A stretch of DNA of 24,435 bases, taken from positions 1 through 24,435 of IMG/VR virus record IMGVR_UViG_3300018080_000578, one strand, 5' to 3'. This stretch comes from a virus. The notes beneath the pieces are model-generated. The model saw nothing but the letters and a program-made list of their open reading frames with translations, ran no database searches and was not told where the DNA came from. The translations under genes and the position numbers were made by a program. Below are positions 14,634 through 22,441 of this stretch, in pieces. Position 1 is the stretch's first letter. The number at the start of each line of letters is the position of its first letter.

Positions 14634-15497
14634 ATGGCCGAGCTCTGGGGCAGGGTGTGGAGTCTACAGGTCGGCACGCTCCGCGTCGAGGGCGCAGCCC
14701 CGCGGGATCGCGGCGAGGATCTCTACTCTCTCGCCGTCGAATTCTCCGTCAAGAAAAGCCTCCGACGCGAGCCAAACGAGGCCGAGATCACGCTGTGGAA
14801 TCTCTCGCGGGAGCACCGCGCAGCGCTCGCCGCGATGGAGGCCGACGCGGACACCGTGCTGCGAGTCGGCTACCACGACACCGGCCTCGAGCAGATCTTC
14901 TCGGGCGATCTGCGTGCGTCTCCCGCCGAATGGGATGGGCCGCAGGTCAAGGTAACCCTCGAGGGATCCGACGGCGGCACGGCCTACCGCAGCGCCAGGA
15001 TCCAGCGGTCTTTCGCGCCGGGGACCTCGGTCTACACGGTGCTCGCCGCCGCCGTCGACGCGCTCGGGGTCGGGCGCGGCAACCTTCCCCAGCTCCGCGA
15101 CCAGATCCGCTTGACGTCGACGGGCAACACCTACCCTGGCGGGACGACCCTGTCGGGGCCAGCGCGCGACGAGATCAACCGGATCGTCCGCGGCTGCGGC
15201 GGCAGTTGGTCGATTCAAAATGGGGTCTTCAGGCTGCGGCTCAGAGGCCCCTCTCAGGCGACGGCGCTACGCGTCTCGCCAAGGACCGGGCTGGTCGGCA
15301 GCCCGACACAGGCCACCGACCGAGGGGTCACGACGGTGAGCGCGAAAGTGCTCATGCTTCCGGGGCTTTATCCGGGCCGTGTCGTCCAGATCCAGAGCCG
15401 CGAAATCGAGGGCAACTACGAGATCCACCGCGTGGAATACACCGGCGAGACCCGCGGGCAGGAGTGGGGTGCTACACTTGAGCTGAGACCGTACTGA
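14634..15497 (+). CDS. Baseplate hub protein, gpD/gp27-like
   Basis: A 287-residue protein with ATG 14634, one base after the previous stop. The N-terminus (about 1-75) gives LYSLAVEFSVKKSLRREPNEAEITLWNLS, the tube-like start of small hub proteins, where 'F-x-V-x-K-x-x-x-x-x-P-N-x-x-x-I-x-x-x-N-L-S' is common. A second half has RIVRGCGGSWSIQNGVFRLRLR, GLVGSPTQATD and VQIQSREIEGNYEIHRVEYTGETRGQEW, matching the closing domain of the family. It forms the hub that links the tube to the spike. Length is typical for short contractile tails. The next gene encodes the spike, which supports the call. Confidence 0.82.
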   Translation: MAELWGRVWSLQVGTLRVEGAAPRDRGEDLYSLAVEFSVKKSLRREPNEAEITLWNLSREHRAALAAMEADADTVLRVGYHDTGLEQIFSGDLRASPAEWDGPQVKVTLEGSDGGTAYRSARIQRSFAPGTSVYTVLAAAVDALGVGRGNLPQLRDQIRLTSTGNTYPGGTTLSGPARDEINRIVRGCGGSWSIQNGVFRLRLRGPSQATALRVSPRTGLVGSPTQATDRGVTTVSAKVLMLPGLYPGRVVQIQSREIEGNYEIHRVEYTGETRGQEWGATLELRPY

Positions 15498-15503
15498 GGG
15501 CAA

Positions 15504-16166
15504 ATGGCGGATAACGAAAACATCACCGGGAACGTGAGCCGACCGGAGCTCCTGCGCCGCGTCCTCGACGCTCAGCGCCGGACGATCCGCACCGCGACCC
15601 CCGGCGTGATCCAGTCCTACAGGCGGACCGGAGATCAAAAGAACACGGCTGACGTCGAGCTCCCCGTCCGCCCCGAGGGTGAGGCGCAGACGGTCCTCTC
15701 GCACGTCCCCGTGCTGATCCTCGGCGGCGGCGACGGCTACCTGATCTTCCCCTACGAGGCAGGAGATCCGGGCGTCGTCAACTTTTGCGACACCGAGATC
15801 GGGACGTGGCGGACCAGCGGCGACGTCGGAGCCCCGGCAGATGACGGGCGCCTCAACTCCGCGGGGCCAGTGCTGATCCCCGGGCTGCGCCCGGTCGGCG
15901 ACGCGCTCGACGCGCCAGCCGGGGCGACGGTGCTGGCCGGATCAGATGTGCGACTCGGCGACGGGGCTGCGACGAAGGCCGCCGTCCACGAAGATCTGCT
16001 CTCAGATCTCAACAGCCTGTGCAACTCACTCTCGACGTGGGCGACCCAGGTGAACGCCGCAGGGCCGTTCGCTGAGACGGCGAATCTCCTGATCCAGATC
16101 GCCACCATCGTCGCGGGTGTGGCTGGCGGATCATACGAGAGCCCGAGTGTCAAGGTGGAGGACTGA
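15504..16166 (+). CDS. Baseplate spike, Gp138 N-terminal OB-fold type
   Basis: A 220-residue protein starting at ATG 15504; GAGGG at 15496-15500 is close to the start. Residues about 20-115 follow the Gp138_N pattern: TATPGVIQSYRRTGDQKNTADVELPV, VLSHVPVLILGGGDGYLIFP, then EAGDPGVVNFCDTEIGTW. A short Gly/Ala-rich region follows (LAGSDVRLGDGAATKAAVHE), and the C-terminal helix-rich part has LLSDLNSLCNSLSTWATQ. In the family the OB-fold attaches to the hub and the C-terminal part forms the membrane-piercing tip. Here the tip is unusually short, with no long triple beta-helix. Function as spike is inferred. Confidence 0.8.
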   Translation: MADNENITGNVSRPELLRRVLDAQRRTIRTATPGVIQSYRRTGDQKNTADVELPVRPEGEAQTVLSHVPVLILGGGDGYLIFPYEAGDPGVVNFCDTEIGTWRTSGDVGAPADDGRLNSAGPVLIPGLRPVGDALDAPAGATVLAGSDVRLGDGAATKAAVHEDLLSDLNSLCNSLSTWATQVNAAGPFAETANLLIQIATIVAGVAGGSYESPSVKVED

Positions 16167-16170
16167 TCCG

Positions 16171-16596
16171 ATGACCCAGGGACTCCGCACGCGCGAGCTC
16201 GCTACCTTCGTCGACAGCGAGAATCCGACCATCGGGGACTGGCGCGTCGTCGACGGTCAATTTTCGTGGCTTGCCGCCGACGACCCGCAGGCGACCGCGC
16301 AAGCGATTTGGCGACGGCTGCGGACCTACCGCGGCGAGGTGATCTCCGACCAGCGGATCGGGTTCCCCTGGTTCCAAGAGATCCTCGGGCGCCGCGGCGT
16401 GATCCCCCGCCTTCAGTCGATGATCCGGCAGGCTGTCTCAGGTACGCCCGGCGTGCGGAGCTGCGAGTCAGCGGGGTACACCGCCGACGGGGCGGCCAGA
16501 TCCATCACCATCGAGTGGTCGGCGGTCTTTGACGACGGCAAGATCTACTCGTCCGCTGACTTTCAGATCCCCTACATCATCGAGGCCGACTCATGA
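16171..16596 (+). CDS. Baseplate wedge protein, gp25/gpW-like
   Basis: A 141-residue protein starting at ATG 16171 with GGAGG about eight bases upstream; an open-frame start at 16117 is inside the spike gene. It carries WRVVDGQFSWLAADDPQATAQAIWRRLRTYRGEV (about 21-54), then IGFPWFQEILGRRG and MIRQAVSGTPGVRSCESAGYTAD. The order 'A-Q-x-I-x-x-R-L-x-T-x-x-G-E, then G-x-P-W, then I-x-x-A-x-x-x-x-P-G-V' is the gp25/W pattern. The stop overlaps the gpJ-like start as ATGA. The wedge lets sheath contraction begin at the baseplate. Confidence 0.82.
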   Translation: MTQGLRTRELATFVDSENPTIGDWRVVDGQFSWLAADDPQATAQAIWRRLRTYRGEVISDQRIGFPWFQEILGRRGVIPRLQSMIRQAVSGTPGVRSCESAGYTADGAARSITIEWSAVFDDGKIYSSADFQIPYIIEADS

Positions 16597-17828
16597 GCCA
16601 CTATCTCGACGCCACCGGGCTGCACACTGACAGCTATGAGACGATCCGCGCCGAGATTGTGACGGCGCTCCACGCCGCGATCTCCCCGGTCCTCGACCTC
16701 TCCGAGCAGTCGCCGGATGGCGCGTTGATCTCGCTGCTCGCGAATCGCGAGAGGACGGTCGTAGAGCTCGCCGAGGAGGTCTACGCTGGCAGCTACCCGT
16801 CGACCGCGGACGGCTTTCAGGTCGACCTGATCTCGGCCCTGAGCGGCTGCTACCGGCAGCCCGCGACCAAGAGCACGCTCGACGCGACCGAGGCCGACGT
16901 CCAGCTCGCAGCCGGCGCGACCCTGCCCGCCGGATCAGTGGCTCACGTCGACGGGATCCCGAGCGACAGGTTCGTCACGGTCGCCGCGGTCACGAACGGC
17001 GGCGGCGCGCCGGCATGGATCCCCTGCGCTTTCGAGGCCGAGGAGACCGGCCCGGTCCAGTGTCTCTCAGGGACGCTGAGCACAATCGCCGAACCCGTCG
17101 TCGGCTGGCTCGCTGTCCAGAGCACATCCGACGCGACCGAGGGCGAGGACGAGGAGACCGACGCGGATTATCGTCTGCGCCGGGTCCAGGAGCTCGCTCA
17201 GGGCGGAGCGTCCACAGCCGTCGCAGTGCTCGCAGATCTCTCGGCGCTCACCGGAATGATCTCCGTCGCCGTGTTGGAAAATGACGGGGACCACGTCGAC
17301 GCTGACGGGCTCCCGGGCCATTCCATCGCCCCGGTGGTCTATGACGGGACCGAGCCCCCGGCAGCGCCAGTCGTCACCGACGCGGTGATCGCCGCGGCCA
17401 TCCTCGGCGCGCTCGACAGCGGGAAGAGCGCAGGGATCAGGTCGTGGGGGACGACGCTCGAGGGCGTCGAGGACTCGCAGGGCGAGATCCACGAGATCGG
17501 GTTCACGCGTGCCGATATCCTCGACCTTTACATCGACGTCGACCTCTCGACCGATGGCGACTACGACGAGGATCTCTACCCCGCCGGCGCGGGTCTCGTG
17601 GCCGCTGTGCAGACCGCGCTGGTCGATTGGGGAGGCGAGGATCTCGGCCTCGGCGACGAGGTGGTCTATCTGCGGCTCGCCGCCGTCGTGCTTGGCGTCG
17701 AGGGGATCAACGACATCACGGCGCTGACCTGCGGCTGGGCGGCCCCACCCGGCGGCGTCGTCAACCTCGCAGTGGGGCGGTTCGAAATCGCACACGTCGA
17801 CAGCGCGAATATCGGGGTGACCCCGTGA
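16593..17828 (+). CDS. Baseplate wedge protein, gpJ/gp6-like
   Basis: A 411-residue protein with ATG 16593 overlapping the previous stop. Typical gpJ landmarks are TDSYETIRAEIVTALHAAISPVLDLSEQSPDGALISLLA at the N-terminus, AGATLPAGSVAHVDGIPSDRFVT (about 110-132), then DATEGEDEETDADYRLRRVQELAQGGAS (about 179-206), where the 'G-x-x-x-E-T-D-x-x-Y-R-x-R' signature is the strongest. The C-terminal half has LTGMISVAVLEND, IHEIGFTRADILDLYIDVDL and a closing VEGINDITALTCG, as in baseplate J proteins. It dimerises to build the baseplate ring with the gp25-like wedge. Next comes an unusual long gene rather than the expected DUF2612 protein. Confidence 0.9.
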   Translation: MSHYLDATGLHTDSYETIRAEIVTALHAAISPVLDLSEQSPDGALISLLANRERTVVELAEEVYAGSYPSTADGFQVDLISALSGCYRQPATKSTLDATEADVQLAAGATLPAGSVAHVDGIPSDRFVTVAAVTNGGGAPAWIPCAFEAEETGPVQCLSGTLSTIAEPVVGWLAVQSTSDATEGEDEETDADYRLRRVQELAQGGASTAVAVLADLSALTGMISVAVLENDGDHVDADGLPGHSIAPVVYDGTEPPAAPVVTDAVIAAAILGALDSGKSAGIRSWGTTLEGVEDSQGEIHEIGFTRADILDLYIDVDLSTDGDYDEDLYPAGAGLVAAVQTALVDWGGEDLGLGDEVVYLRLAAVVLGVEGINDITALTCGWAAPPGGVVNLAVGRFEIAHVDSANIGVTP

Positions 17829-19486
17829 GCTGGCACCCCGACGGATCTACGACCGACGCGCACCTTTGCGGGGCGTGGCAGAGGTTCAGTTTCGGCGCCA
17901 GCGCCGCCGATATGCTGTGCATCGTTGCACCGGACACGAACGCATCCTACTATGGCCGCGACCCCGACGATGCCGCGCAATTCAACCATGCTGACGGCGG
18001 ATCTTCTCACGGGATCGGGGCCTCGGTTGGCGGCGAATCGGGCCTGATCGCGATCCCGTCCGATGCGTCCGGCGACATCGAGATCTCGCCCGGATTCCTC
18101 GGACCCCACACGATGCGGCTCATCGGGACGCTGGACAAAACCGACGACGGCCAGGTCCTCGTGAACGCTGCGAGCATCGCGTCTGGGTCGTGGGACACCC
18201 ACCAGATCACGTCGCTTGCCGCTGGCGGAGGCTGCGCCCTGCTCCGGTGCACGCAGGCGACAGGAAATAACAAGCGCGTGAGCGTCAGACCGAGCGACCT
18301 GACGGCCGCGGCGCAGAACACGAGATCTTACGTATATAAAAGAAATTGTTGGATCGCCGCGGGCGACATAAACGACGTGGCTTATGTCCTCGCCGTCACC
18401 GATTCGACGGGGCACGTCGACCTCCGCTCGTACAGTGTGCTGACCGCATGGACAGTGACCGTCGTCTGCACTGTCGACGACTTCGTCCTCGCGCGGACGG
18501 AGTTCGATTCCTGGGTCACGGCAGATCAGAACTACCACGCCAGATCCACCGGGGCTCCCGGCGATTCGTTCTGCGCGTACCTCGCCCGGACAACCGACGT
18601 CTTGACGGATCACAATGTCTACGTATCCGAGGACAGTGCAACATTTTCAACGAAGATCAACAGCGGACTGACGGGGATCTCGAGCGGGTATCGACGGTTC
18701 AACGAGTTGACGCAGGCCGTCCCCCTCTTCAGCCCTATCGACTCCAGCAGCGACGTTGACGTCGCAATCGTCGGCACGACCGGCAAGACATGGGCGATAG
18801 ATCTGCTCGGGTACGTGATCTCGAATATCGCGCCGGTCTGCACATGGACCTCGCCGTCTGGCGGCGGGATCATCCCCGGCGCGACAATATCCGGGACGAC
18901 CACGGACGCCGACGGAACGATAGATCCGGCGCAGACCCAGGTGACGATCACCCATGATCCGCTTGGGACTCCAACCGCCTACAACGCCATCGTCAACGGC
19001 GTGGTCCAGGCGGGATTCACCGGATCTTGCACGGCCGCGGGCTGGTCGGTCACAAAAGACGGTGGCATGTATCCGGGCACATGGAGCTCGAGTGCGTCGT
19101 GCCAGGACGACGTCGGGTCGTCGGACACGGACACCGGATCATGGACTGTCGCGTGGTCGACGCCACCAGGGATCGACTACGAGCACCCAGCGGACTATGC
19201 GCCCGAGCCGTCGATGATCCGGTTCTCCGTCACTGACGACTACGGGATTGATCCGGCGACCCTGTCCATCACGGCTGTCGAGACAGTCAGCGGAGAGCGG
19301 GTCTCCTGGCCCGCGGTGACGCTCGGGGTCGTCGAGGACGGGTGGGACGCTGTGATCACCTACACCGGCGCGACACCCACCAGAATCGACGTCGTGATCC
19401 GGGGGTGGCCACTCGACCTCTCGGGGGTGTATCGTAGGGTCGAGATGGTCGTCGACGCCACCAGCTCGACAGGGGTGCCGATGTGA
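17825..19486 (+). CDS. Unrecognised large baseplate-associated protein with Ig-like domain
   Basis: A 553-residue product placed between gpJ and the DUF2612 protein. The start is GTG 17825, overlapping the J stop (GTGA). The frame is open far upstream, but that part is Arg-rich shadow of J. I do not recognise the first 330 residues; they begin SWHPDGSTTDAHLCGAWQ, are beta-rich, and hold several Cys and Tyr. Residues about 333-440 look like an Ig-type domain (NIAPVCTWTSPSGGGI, ATISGTTTDADGTI, and a closing GSWTVAW). Residues about 450-553 form another beta domain ending VDATSSTGVPM. No enzyme motif is seen. A patch near 18328-18350 is AT-rich and uses codons rare elsewhere in the window, hinting at a different origin. 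It could be a baseplate appendage or receptor-binding protein; this is inference. Confidence 0.6.
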   Translation: MSWHPDGSTTDAHLCGAWQRFSFGASAADMLCIVAPDTNASYYGRDPDDAAQFNHADGGSSHGIGASVGGESGLIAIPSDASGDIEISPGFLGPHTMRLIGTLDKTDDGQVLVNAASIASGSWDTHQITSLAAGGGCALLRCTQATGNNKRVSVRPSDLTAAAQNTRSYVYKRNCWIAAGDINDVAYVLAVTDSTGHVDLRSYSVLTAWTVTVVCTVDDFVLARTEFDSWVTADQNYHARSTGAPGDSFCAYLARTTDVLTDHNVYVSEDSATFSTKINSGLTGISSGYRRFNELTQAVPLFSPIDSSSDVDVAIVGTTGKTWAIDLLGYVISNIAPVCTWTSPSGGGIIPGATISGTTTDADGTIDPAQTQVTITHDPLGTPTAYNAIVNGVVQAGFTGSCTAAGWSVTKDGGMYPGTWSSSASCQDDVGSSDTDTGSWTVAWSTPPGIDYEHPADYAPEPSMIRFSVTDDYGIDPATLSITAVETVSGERVSWPAVTLGVVEDGWDAVITYTGATPTRIDVVIRGWPLDLSGVYRRVEMVVDATSSTGVPM

Positions 19487-20106
19487 GCGGAGGTTGGACA
19501 TTTGCTGTCGCCGTCGGCGTCGAGCACGACGAGGAGCACGTTGCCGAGGCGCTCGGGGATCTGCTTTTTCAAGATCAGGATCTCCCCCGGGTTGAGGCAT
19601 ACGTCGAGACCATGGGCGCCCGGTGGCAGGTCGTCGAAGATTTCCTCTGGCAGCTCGCCACTGAGCGCAACCTCGATGACGCCGTCGGCGTCCAGCTCGA
19701 CGGGATCGGCGACATCCTCGACGAGGCACGCGGCGGGCTCACAGACGACCAGTATCGGCTATTCCTTCGCGCGAAGATCCTCGTGCTGAGATCCAGGGGC
19801 CGCGTCGAAGAACTGATCCAGATCCTCGAGGTGCTCGGGTACACGTCCATCGCCGTCCGAGAGCATCCCCCGGCGCACATCCAGGTCGAGGTCTGCGACG
19901 TGACGCTCGCGCTCGAGACAGACCGGATCTTGCGGCTGGCAAAGGCCGGCGGGGTAGGGCTTTTGTTCGTCTACTCGACGACGGATCTGGCCCACACCTT
20001 CCAGGCGTCCGGCATTTACGGTGCTGCCGAATCCGATGCTGACACCGGAGCCGGCAGCGCCTATGATCCGACCACTGGCGGCGAGTCCGCAGGGAGCTAC
20101 AGATGA
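19483..20106 (+). CDS. Baseplate/tail protein, DUF2612-like (gpI-like position)
   Basis: A 207-residue protein starting at GTG 19483 with the stop of the previous gene overlapping (GTGA). It shows the DUF2612 order: LPRVEAYVETMGARWQVVEDFLWQLATERNLDDAVGVQLDGIGDILDEARGGLTDDQYRLFLRAKILV, where 'LD-x-A-x-G-x-Q-L-D-x-I-G' and 'D-x-x-Y-R-x-x-x-R-A-K-I' are the strongest parts. Next come VEELIQILEVLGYTSIAV and EHPPAHIQVEV. The C-terminus is Gly/Ser/Ala-rich (AESDADTGAGSAYDPTTGG) and probably flexible. These proteins link wedges to tail fibres, which fits the fibre gene directly after it. Confidence 0.82.
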   Translation: MSGGWTFAVAVGVEHDEEHVAEALGDLLFQDQDLPRVEAYVETMGARWQVVEDFLWQLATERNLDDAVGVQLDGIGDILDEARGGLTDDQYRLFLRAKILVLRSRGRVEELIQILEVLGYTSIAVREHPPAHIQVEVCDVTLALETDRILRLAKAGGVGLLFVYSTTDLAHTFQASGIYGAAESDADTGAGSAYDPTTGGESAGSYR

Positions 20107-21386
20107 GACCAGGTCCGATACCGTGGGCGACCAACGCGAACCATGCCGCGGGCGCTGATCCGTGGAGCGCGCAGCCGAACAAGATCCCGCCTGCGGCGGG
20201 CAAGATCGCGACCGGACGCGTCCCCGAGGAGCTGCCGCCAGCCGAAGAGACGAACTATGTCAGATCCGTCACCGGCGAGCTCGCGAACCGGGCCGCGACG
20301 CAGCGGCTCGCCTCGCTCGGGATCGTCTCGGATACCCTCGCCGCGGCGGGCTACACCCTCGCCGGTATCCAGATCGACTACTGCTGGGAGGGCGCGCTAT
20401 CGGCGACGACGATAGCGCAGTACGCATGGGGGATGGGCTACCAGGTCGCGGGAAATCACGAGGAGTGCCAGGCCGCCAACGGCTGGGTCTGGCGCCAGAT
20501 CTTCCCCGGCGGTGTCATCCCCGGCGCGGTCTTTCCGGCGTCGATTGCGAGCCACATCAATGGCGACAGAGGCATGGTCGGATCTGGCATCGTCGACGCT
20601 GTCTATGCATCGCCGGCACCGCTCGCGGCATGGCAGGCATGGGGCTTCGGCGCGGCGCTCGGTTTGACCTGGACGCAGATGGAGTGTGACAAGATCCCCG
20701 CGGGCGACACCTGGGTGATCTACGACAACAATTCCGCGGCCCCGCACATCGCTTTGGGTCACCTGCTCCCGTTCGCTCCGGTCGCCGCGCCTCCCGGATT
20801 CGCCGTCTCGCCCTGCACTCTGCGCCACTCCCACCACCAGGCCGGCGACGTTTACGACAGCGACGCGGGCAATTCGGTGTGGATGGCGCTCACGGCGACA
20901 GAGATCTCGACGAGCGCCGACGGAGACACCTGGCTCCCGGCTGCCCTTCACGGACTCTCGGCGGCGCCAATGATCGATGCGCTCGCGTACTCGAAGGCCG
21001 GATCTCGGTGGGTCACGGTGCTGAATAAGGCCGCCGCGACCATCGCCTACTCGGACGACAACGGGCTCTCATGGGCAGAGGTCACGCTCAAAAATCCGCT
21101 GGGTATCGACGTCACCCTCGGCGGCGGCAGCGCCCGGATCGCCTGCGACGGGTACGGCCACTGGATCGTCGCCTACTGCGACACCGCCGGGGCAAACGCC
21201 GTCCAGCTCGAGGCGAGCGCCGACAATGGCGAGACCTGGCATCTGATCTACCCCGAGGAGCAGACCGCCCTAGCGCCGCTGTGGCCGCACCTCGCGCTGG
21301 CCTACGGCGGCGGGCGATTCTACTTCCTCTCAGCGGACGGGGCGGGGAATTTCTACGCCGCCTCGAGTGCGACGTGCCTTGACTGA
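20103..21386 (+). CDS. Tail fibre / receptor-binding protein with Asp-box repeats
   Basis: A 427-residue protein with ATG 20103 overlapping the previous stop. The N-terminus (RPGPIPWATNANHAAG, then ATGRVPEELPPAEETNYV) is a Pro-rich anchor of the type that starts fibres in this gene order. The C-terminal half has Asp-box motifs of the BNR/sialidase type: SADGDTW (271-277), SDDNGLSW (317-324) and SADNGETW (372-379), with a degenerate SADGAGNFY near 410. Asp boxes mark blades of beta-propellers, which are common in glycan-binding or glycosidase proteins. No sialidase Arg triad or catalytic Tyr/Glu can be picked out, so binding is more likely than hydrolysis. The fibre is the last gene before the second control region. 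Confidence 0.75.
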   Translation: MRPGPIPWATNANHAAGADPWSAQPNKIPPAAGKIATGRVPEELPPAEETNYVRSVTGELANRAATQRLASLGIVSDTLAAAGYTLAGIQIDYCWEGALSATTIAQYAWGMGYQVAGNHEECQAANGWVWRQIFPGGVIPGAVFPASIASHINGDRGMVGSGIVDAVYASPAPLAAWQAWGFGAALGLTWTQMECDKIPAGDTWVIYDNNSAAPHIALGHLLPFAPVAAPPGFAVSPCTLRHSHHQAGDVYDSDAGNSVWMALTATEISTSADGDTWLPAALHGLSAAPMIDALAYSKAGSRWVTVLNKAAATIAYSDDNGLSWAEVTLKNPLGIDVTLGGGSARIACDGYGHWIVAYCDTAGANAVQLEASADNGETWHLIYPEEQTALAPLWPHLALAYGGGRFYFLSADGAGNFYAASSATCLD

Positions 21387-21399
21387 TCTGGACAAGGGG

Positions 21400-21446
21400 T
21401 TGTCTCATTGAGACATTTCGATGTATCATATGGTAGCCTGAGACAC
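21400..21446 (+). promoter_or_regulatory. Second control region: promoter with TGAGACA operator
   Basis: In the 114-bp gap 21387-21500, TTGTCT (21400-21405) and TATCAT (21424-21429) form a candidate promoter with an 18-bp spacer (4 of 6 and 5 of 6 to consensus). The perfect palindrome TGTCTCA-t-TGAGACA covers 21401-21415, over the -35. TGTATCA is at 21422-21428 over the -10, and a third TGAGACAC at 21439-21446 lies at the start of the predicted transcript. The arrangement TGTCTCA-N14-TGTATCA is identical in spacing to 4801-4828. It would give the distal fibre/lysis cassette a transcript of its own under the same regulator as the head operon. Confidence 0.6.
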
Positions 21447-21488
21447 CGGGCAAGATCCGGTGAAAGCGCCGGGTAGATCCGGTGACAG
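21446..21488 (+). repeat. Imperfect direct repeat in the leader of the distal cassette
   Basis: Two copies of a 20-21 nt unit, CCGGG(C)AAGATCCGGTGAAAG at 21446-21466 and CCGGGTAGATCCGGTGACAG at 21469-21488, are separated by two bases. The first can also fold with the preceding bases as CACCGG-7 nt-CCGGTG (21444-21462). Both copies contain AGATCC, the window-wide favoured GATC context. They lie between promoter and Shine-Dalgarno, so they may affect translation or protein binding. No U-run follows, so it is not an intrinsic terminator. Confidence 0.6.
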
Positions 21489-21500
21489 AGGAGAAGGAAA

Positions 21501-22118
21501 ATGAAGGGATCCCTCACGCAGCCGGTCGAGCCCGCGGACAGCGCCGACAACGACCTGAGCTTCGAAGTTATCGGAAACAAAACGGATACCGTCGCGGGTG
21601 ACAGCCTCGTTTCGCTGGCGAAGCAGAACGCGGCGGCCATCGCCGTCGTCGACGCGGTCCAGGGTGATCTGACCGACGCTGCCGACGAGACGGCGGCCAC
21701 GTCGACCCAGGTTGCGATGCTCCGCGCGCTGGTCGGAAAGTCGAACGGCGGCGCCGTGACGACCTACCCCGACGCCGCCGCTGGCGCCGCGCTGACCGCG
21801 GGCGCAGCGAACGTTTACGGCGCTCTCGTGAGCGTTTCCGGCGCACTCGCAGCGGATTCTCGCTGTGTTTTCCTGGACTTCGATACGCCAGCCGTGGCCG
21901 TCGAGCCGGTCCAGTGGGAGCTCTCCTACGACTCGGGAGCCAGCGTCGTCGCGACCGGCGTGATTGGATTCGCGACCGCAGCAGGGACGTACCCGCCCAT
22001 CGACCTCAGTGGCAAGTGCGGGATCATCCCGTCGGGCGAGACGCTCCAGCTGCGGATCAGGTCGGCCACGGGCGGCACGACCTGCAACGCGCACCTCTCC
22101 ACGATGGCGGCGATCTAG
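21501..22118 (+). CDS. Structural protein of unknown role (fibre/appendage-like)
   Basis: A 205-residue protein, first gene after the second control region. ATG 21501 has a strong AGGAGAAGG seven to ten bases upstream. The N-terminus reads DNDLSFEVIGNKTDTVAGDSL followed by VSLAKQNAAAIAVVDAV, a short helical linker often seen at the start of phage surface proteins. The second part is beta-rich (VYGALVSVSGALAADSRCVF; VQWELSYDSGASVVATGVIGF; ETLQLRIRSATGG). It is Ala/Gly/Val-rich with few charged residues, as in virion proteins. I do not recognise a family; a capsid or fibre appendage is possible. Confidence 0.6.
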   Translation: MKGSLTQPVEPADSADNDLSFEVIGNKTDTVAGDSLVSLAKQNAAAIAVVDAVQGDLTDAADETAATSTQVAMLRALVGKSNGGAVTTYPDAAAGAALTAGAANVYGALVSVSGALAADSRCVFLDFDTPAVAVEPVQWELSYDSGASVVATGVIGFATAAGTYPPIDLSGKCGIIPSGETLQLRIRSATGGTTCNAHLSTMAAI

Positions 22119-22126
22119 ATCCGCTG

Positions 22127-22141
22127 GCCGGCTAGGCCGGC
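22127..22141. other. Short GC hairpin between two genes
   Basis: GCCGGC-TAG-GCCGGC can form a 6-bp stem with a 3-nt loop just after the stop of the preceding gene. No U-run follows; GGGGGTGGG, which may serve as ribosome-binding site of the next gene, comes directly after. It may slow ribosomes or RNase, but is not a convincing terminator. Confidence 0.3.
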
Positions 22142-22150
22142 GGGGGTGGG

Positions 22151-22441
22151 ATGTCACCGAATATCAGGCAGGATCAGCGGTGCGACGCGCATCAGGAGCT
22201 ATCGGAGCGCCTGGTGCGCGTCGAGACCGTCTGCGAGAGTACACACTCGACAGTCCTGGATATCCGCGGTGAGATGCGAGAGATCCGAGGCGCGCTCGCG
22301 AAGGCCGACGCGGGGACTCAGCGCGCCTCGGGGGCGTCGAGCACGATCTGGCGAATGATCGCCGTGGGTGTCGCAGCAGGGACGATGGGGGCTGGAATGG
22401 TCGCCGCCGTCGCCGCGGTGATCCGGCTGGTCACCGGGTGA
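22151..22441 (+). CDS. Small membrane protein, XhlA/holin-like
   Basis: A 96-residue protein starting at ATG 22151 after GGGGGTGGG. The N-terminal two-thirds is charged and coiled-coil-like (DAHQELSERLVRVETVCESTHSTVLDIRGEMREIRGALAK), and the C-terminus is one hydrophobic segment (MIAVGVAAGTMGAGMVAAVAAVIRLV, about 69-94). This 'coiled coil then one membrane helix' plan is that of XhlA/haemolysin-type lysis helpers and of some type III-like holins, often found near tail fibre genes. No endolysin is in the window, so a lysis role is an inference from shape. The gene ends inside a 20-bp tandem repeat. Confidence 0.6.
   Translation: MSPNIRQDQRCDAHQELSERLVRVETVCESTHSTVLDIRGEMREIRGALAKADAGTQRASGASSTIWRMIAVGVAAGTMGAGMVAAVAAVIRLVTG

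Noticed and set aside
16434-16440. Single TGTCTCA inside the gp25-like gene
   Set aside because: It is isolated, without a partner box, palindrome or promoter, and one such copy is expected by chance.
18328-18350. AT-rich TATATAAAAG patch resembling an internal promoter
   Set aside because: It lies inside an uninterrupted coding frame with no fitting -35 and no downstream gene start nearby. It is mentioned only as a composition oddity of that gene.
21425-21453. Minus-strand promoter (TATGAT with TTGCCC) in the second control region
   Set aside because: No minus-strand gene follows. The match arises from the near-palindromic nature of the boxes.
22127-22141. Hairpin as intrinsic terminator
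   Set aside because: It has no U-run, and its 3' side runs into the next gene's ribosome-binding site. It is kept only as a low-confidence structure.
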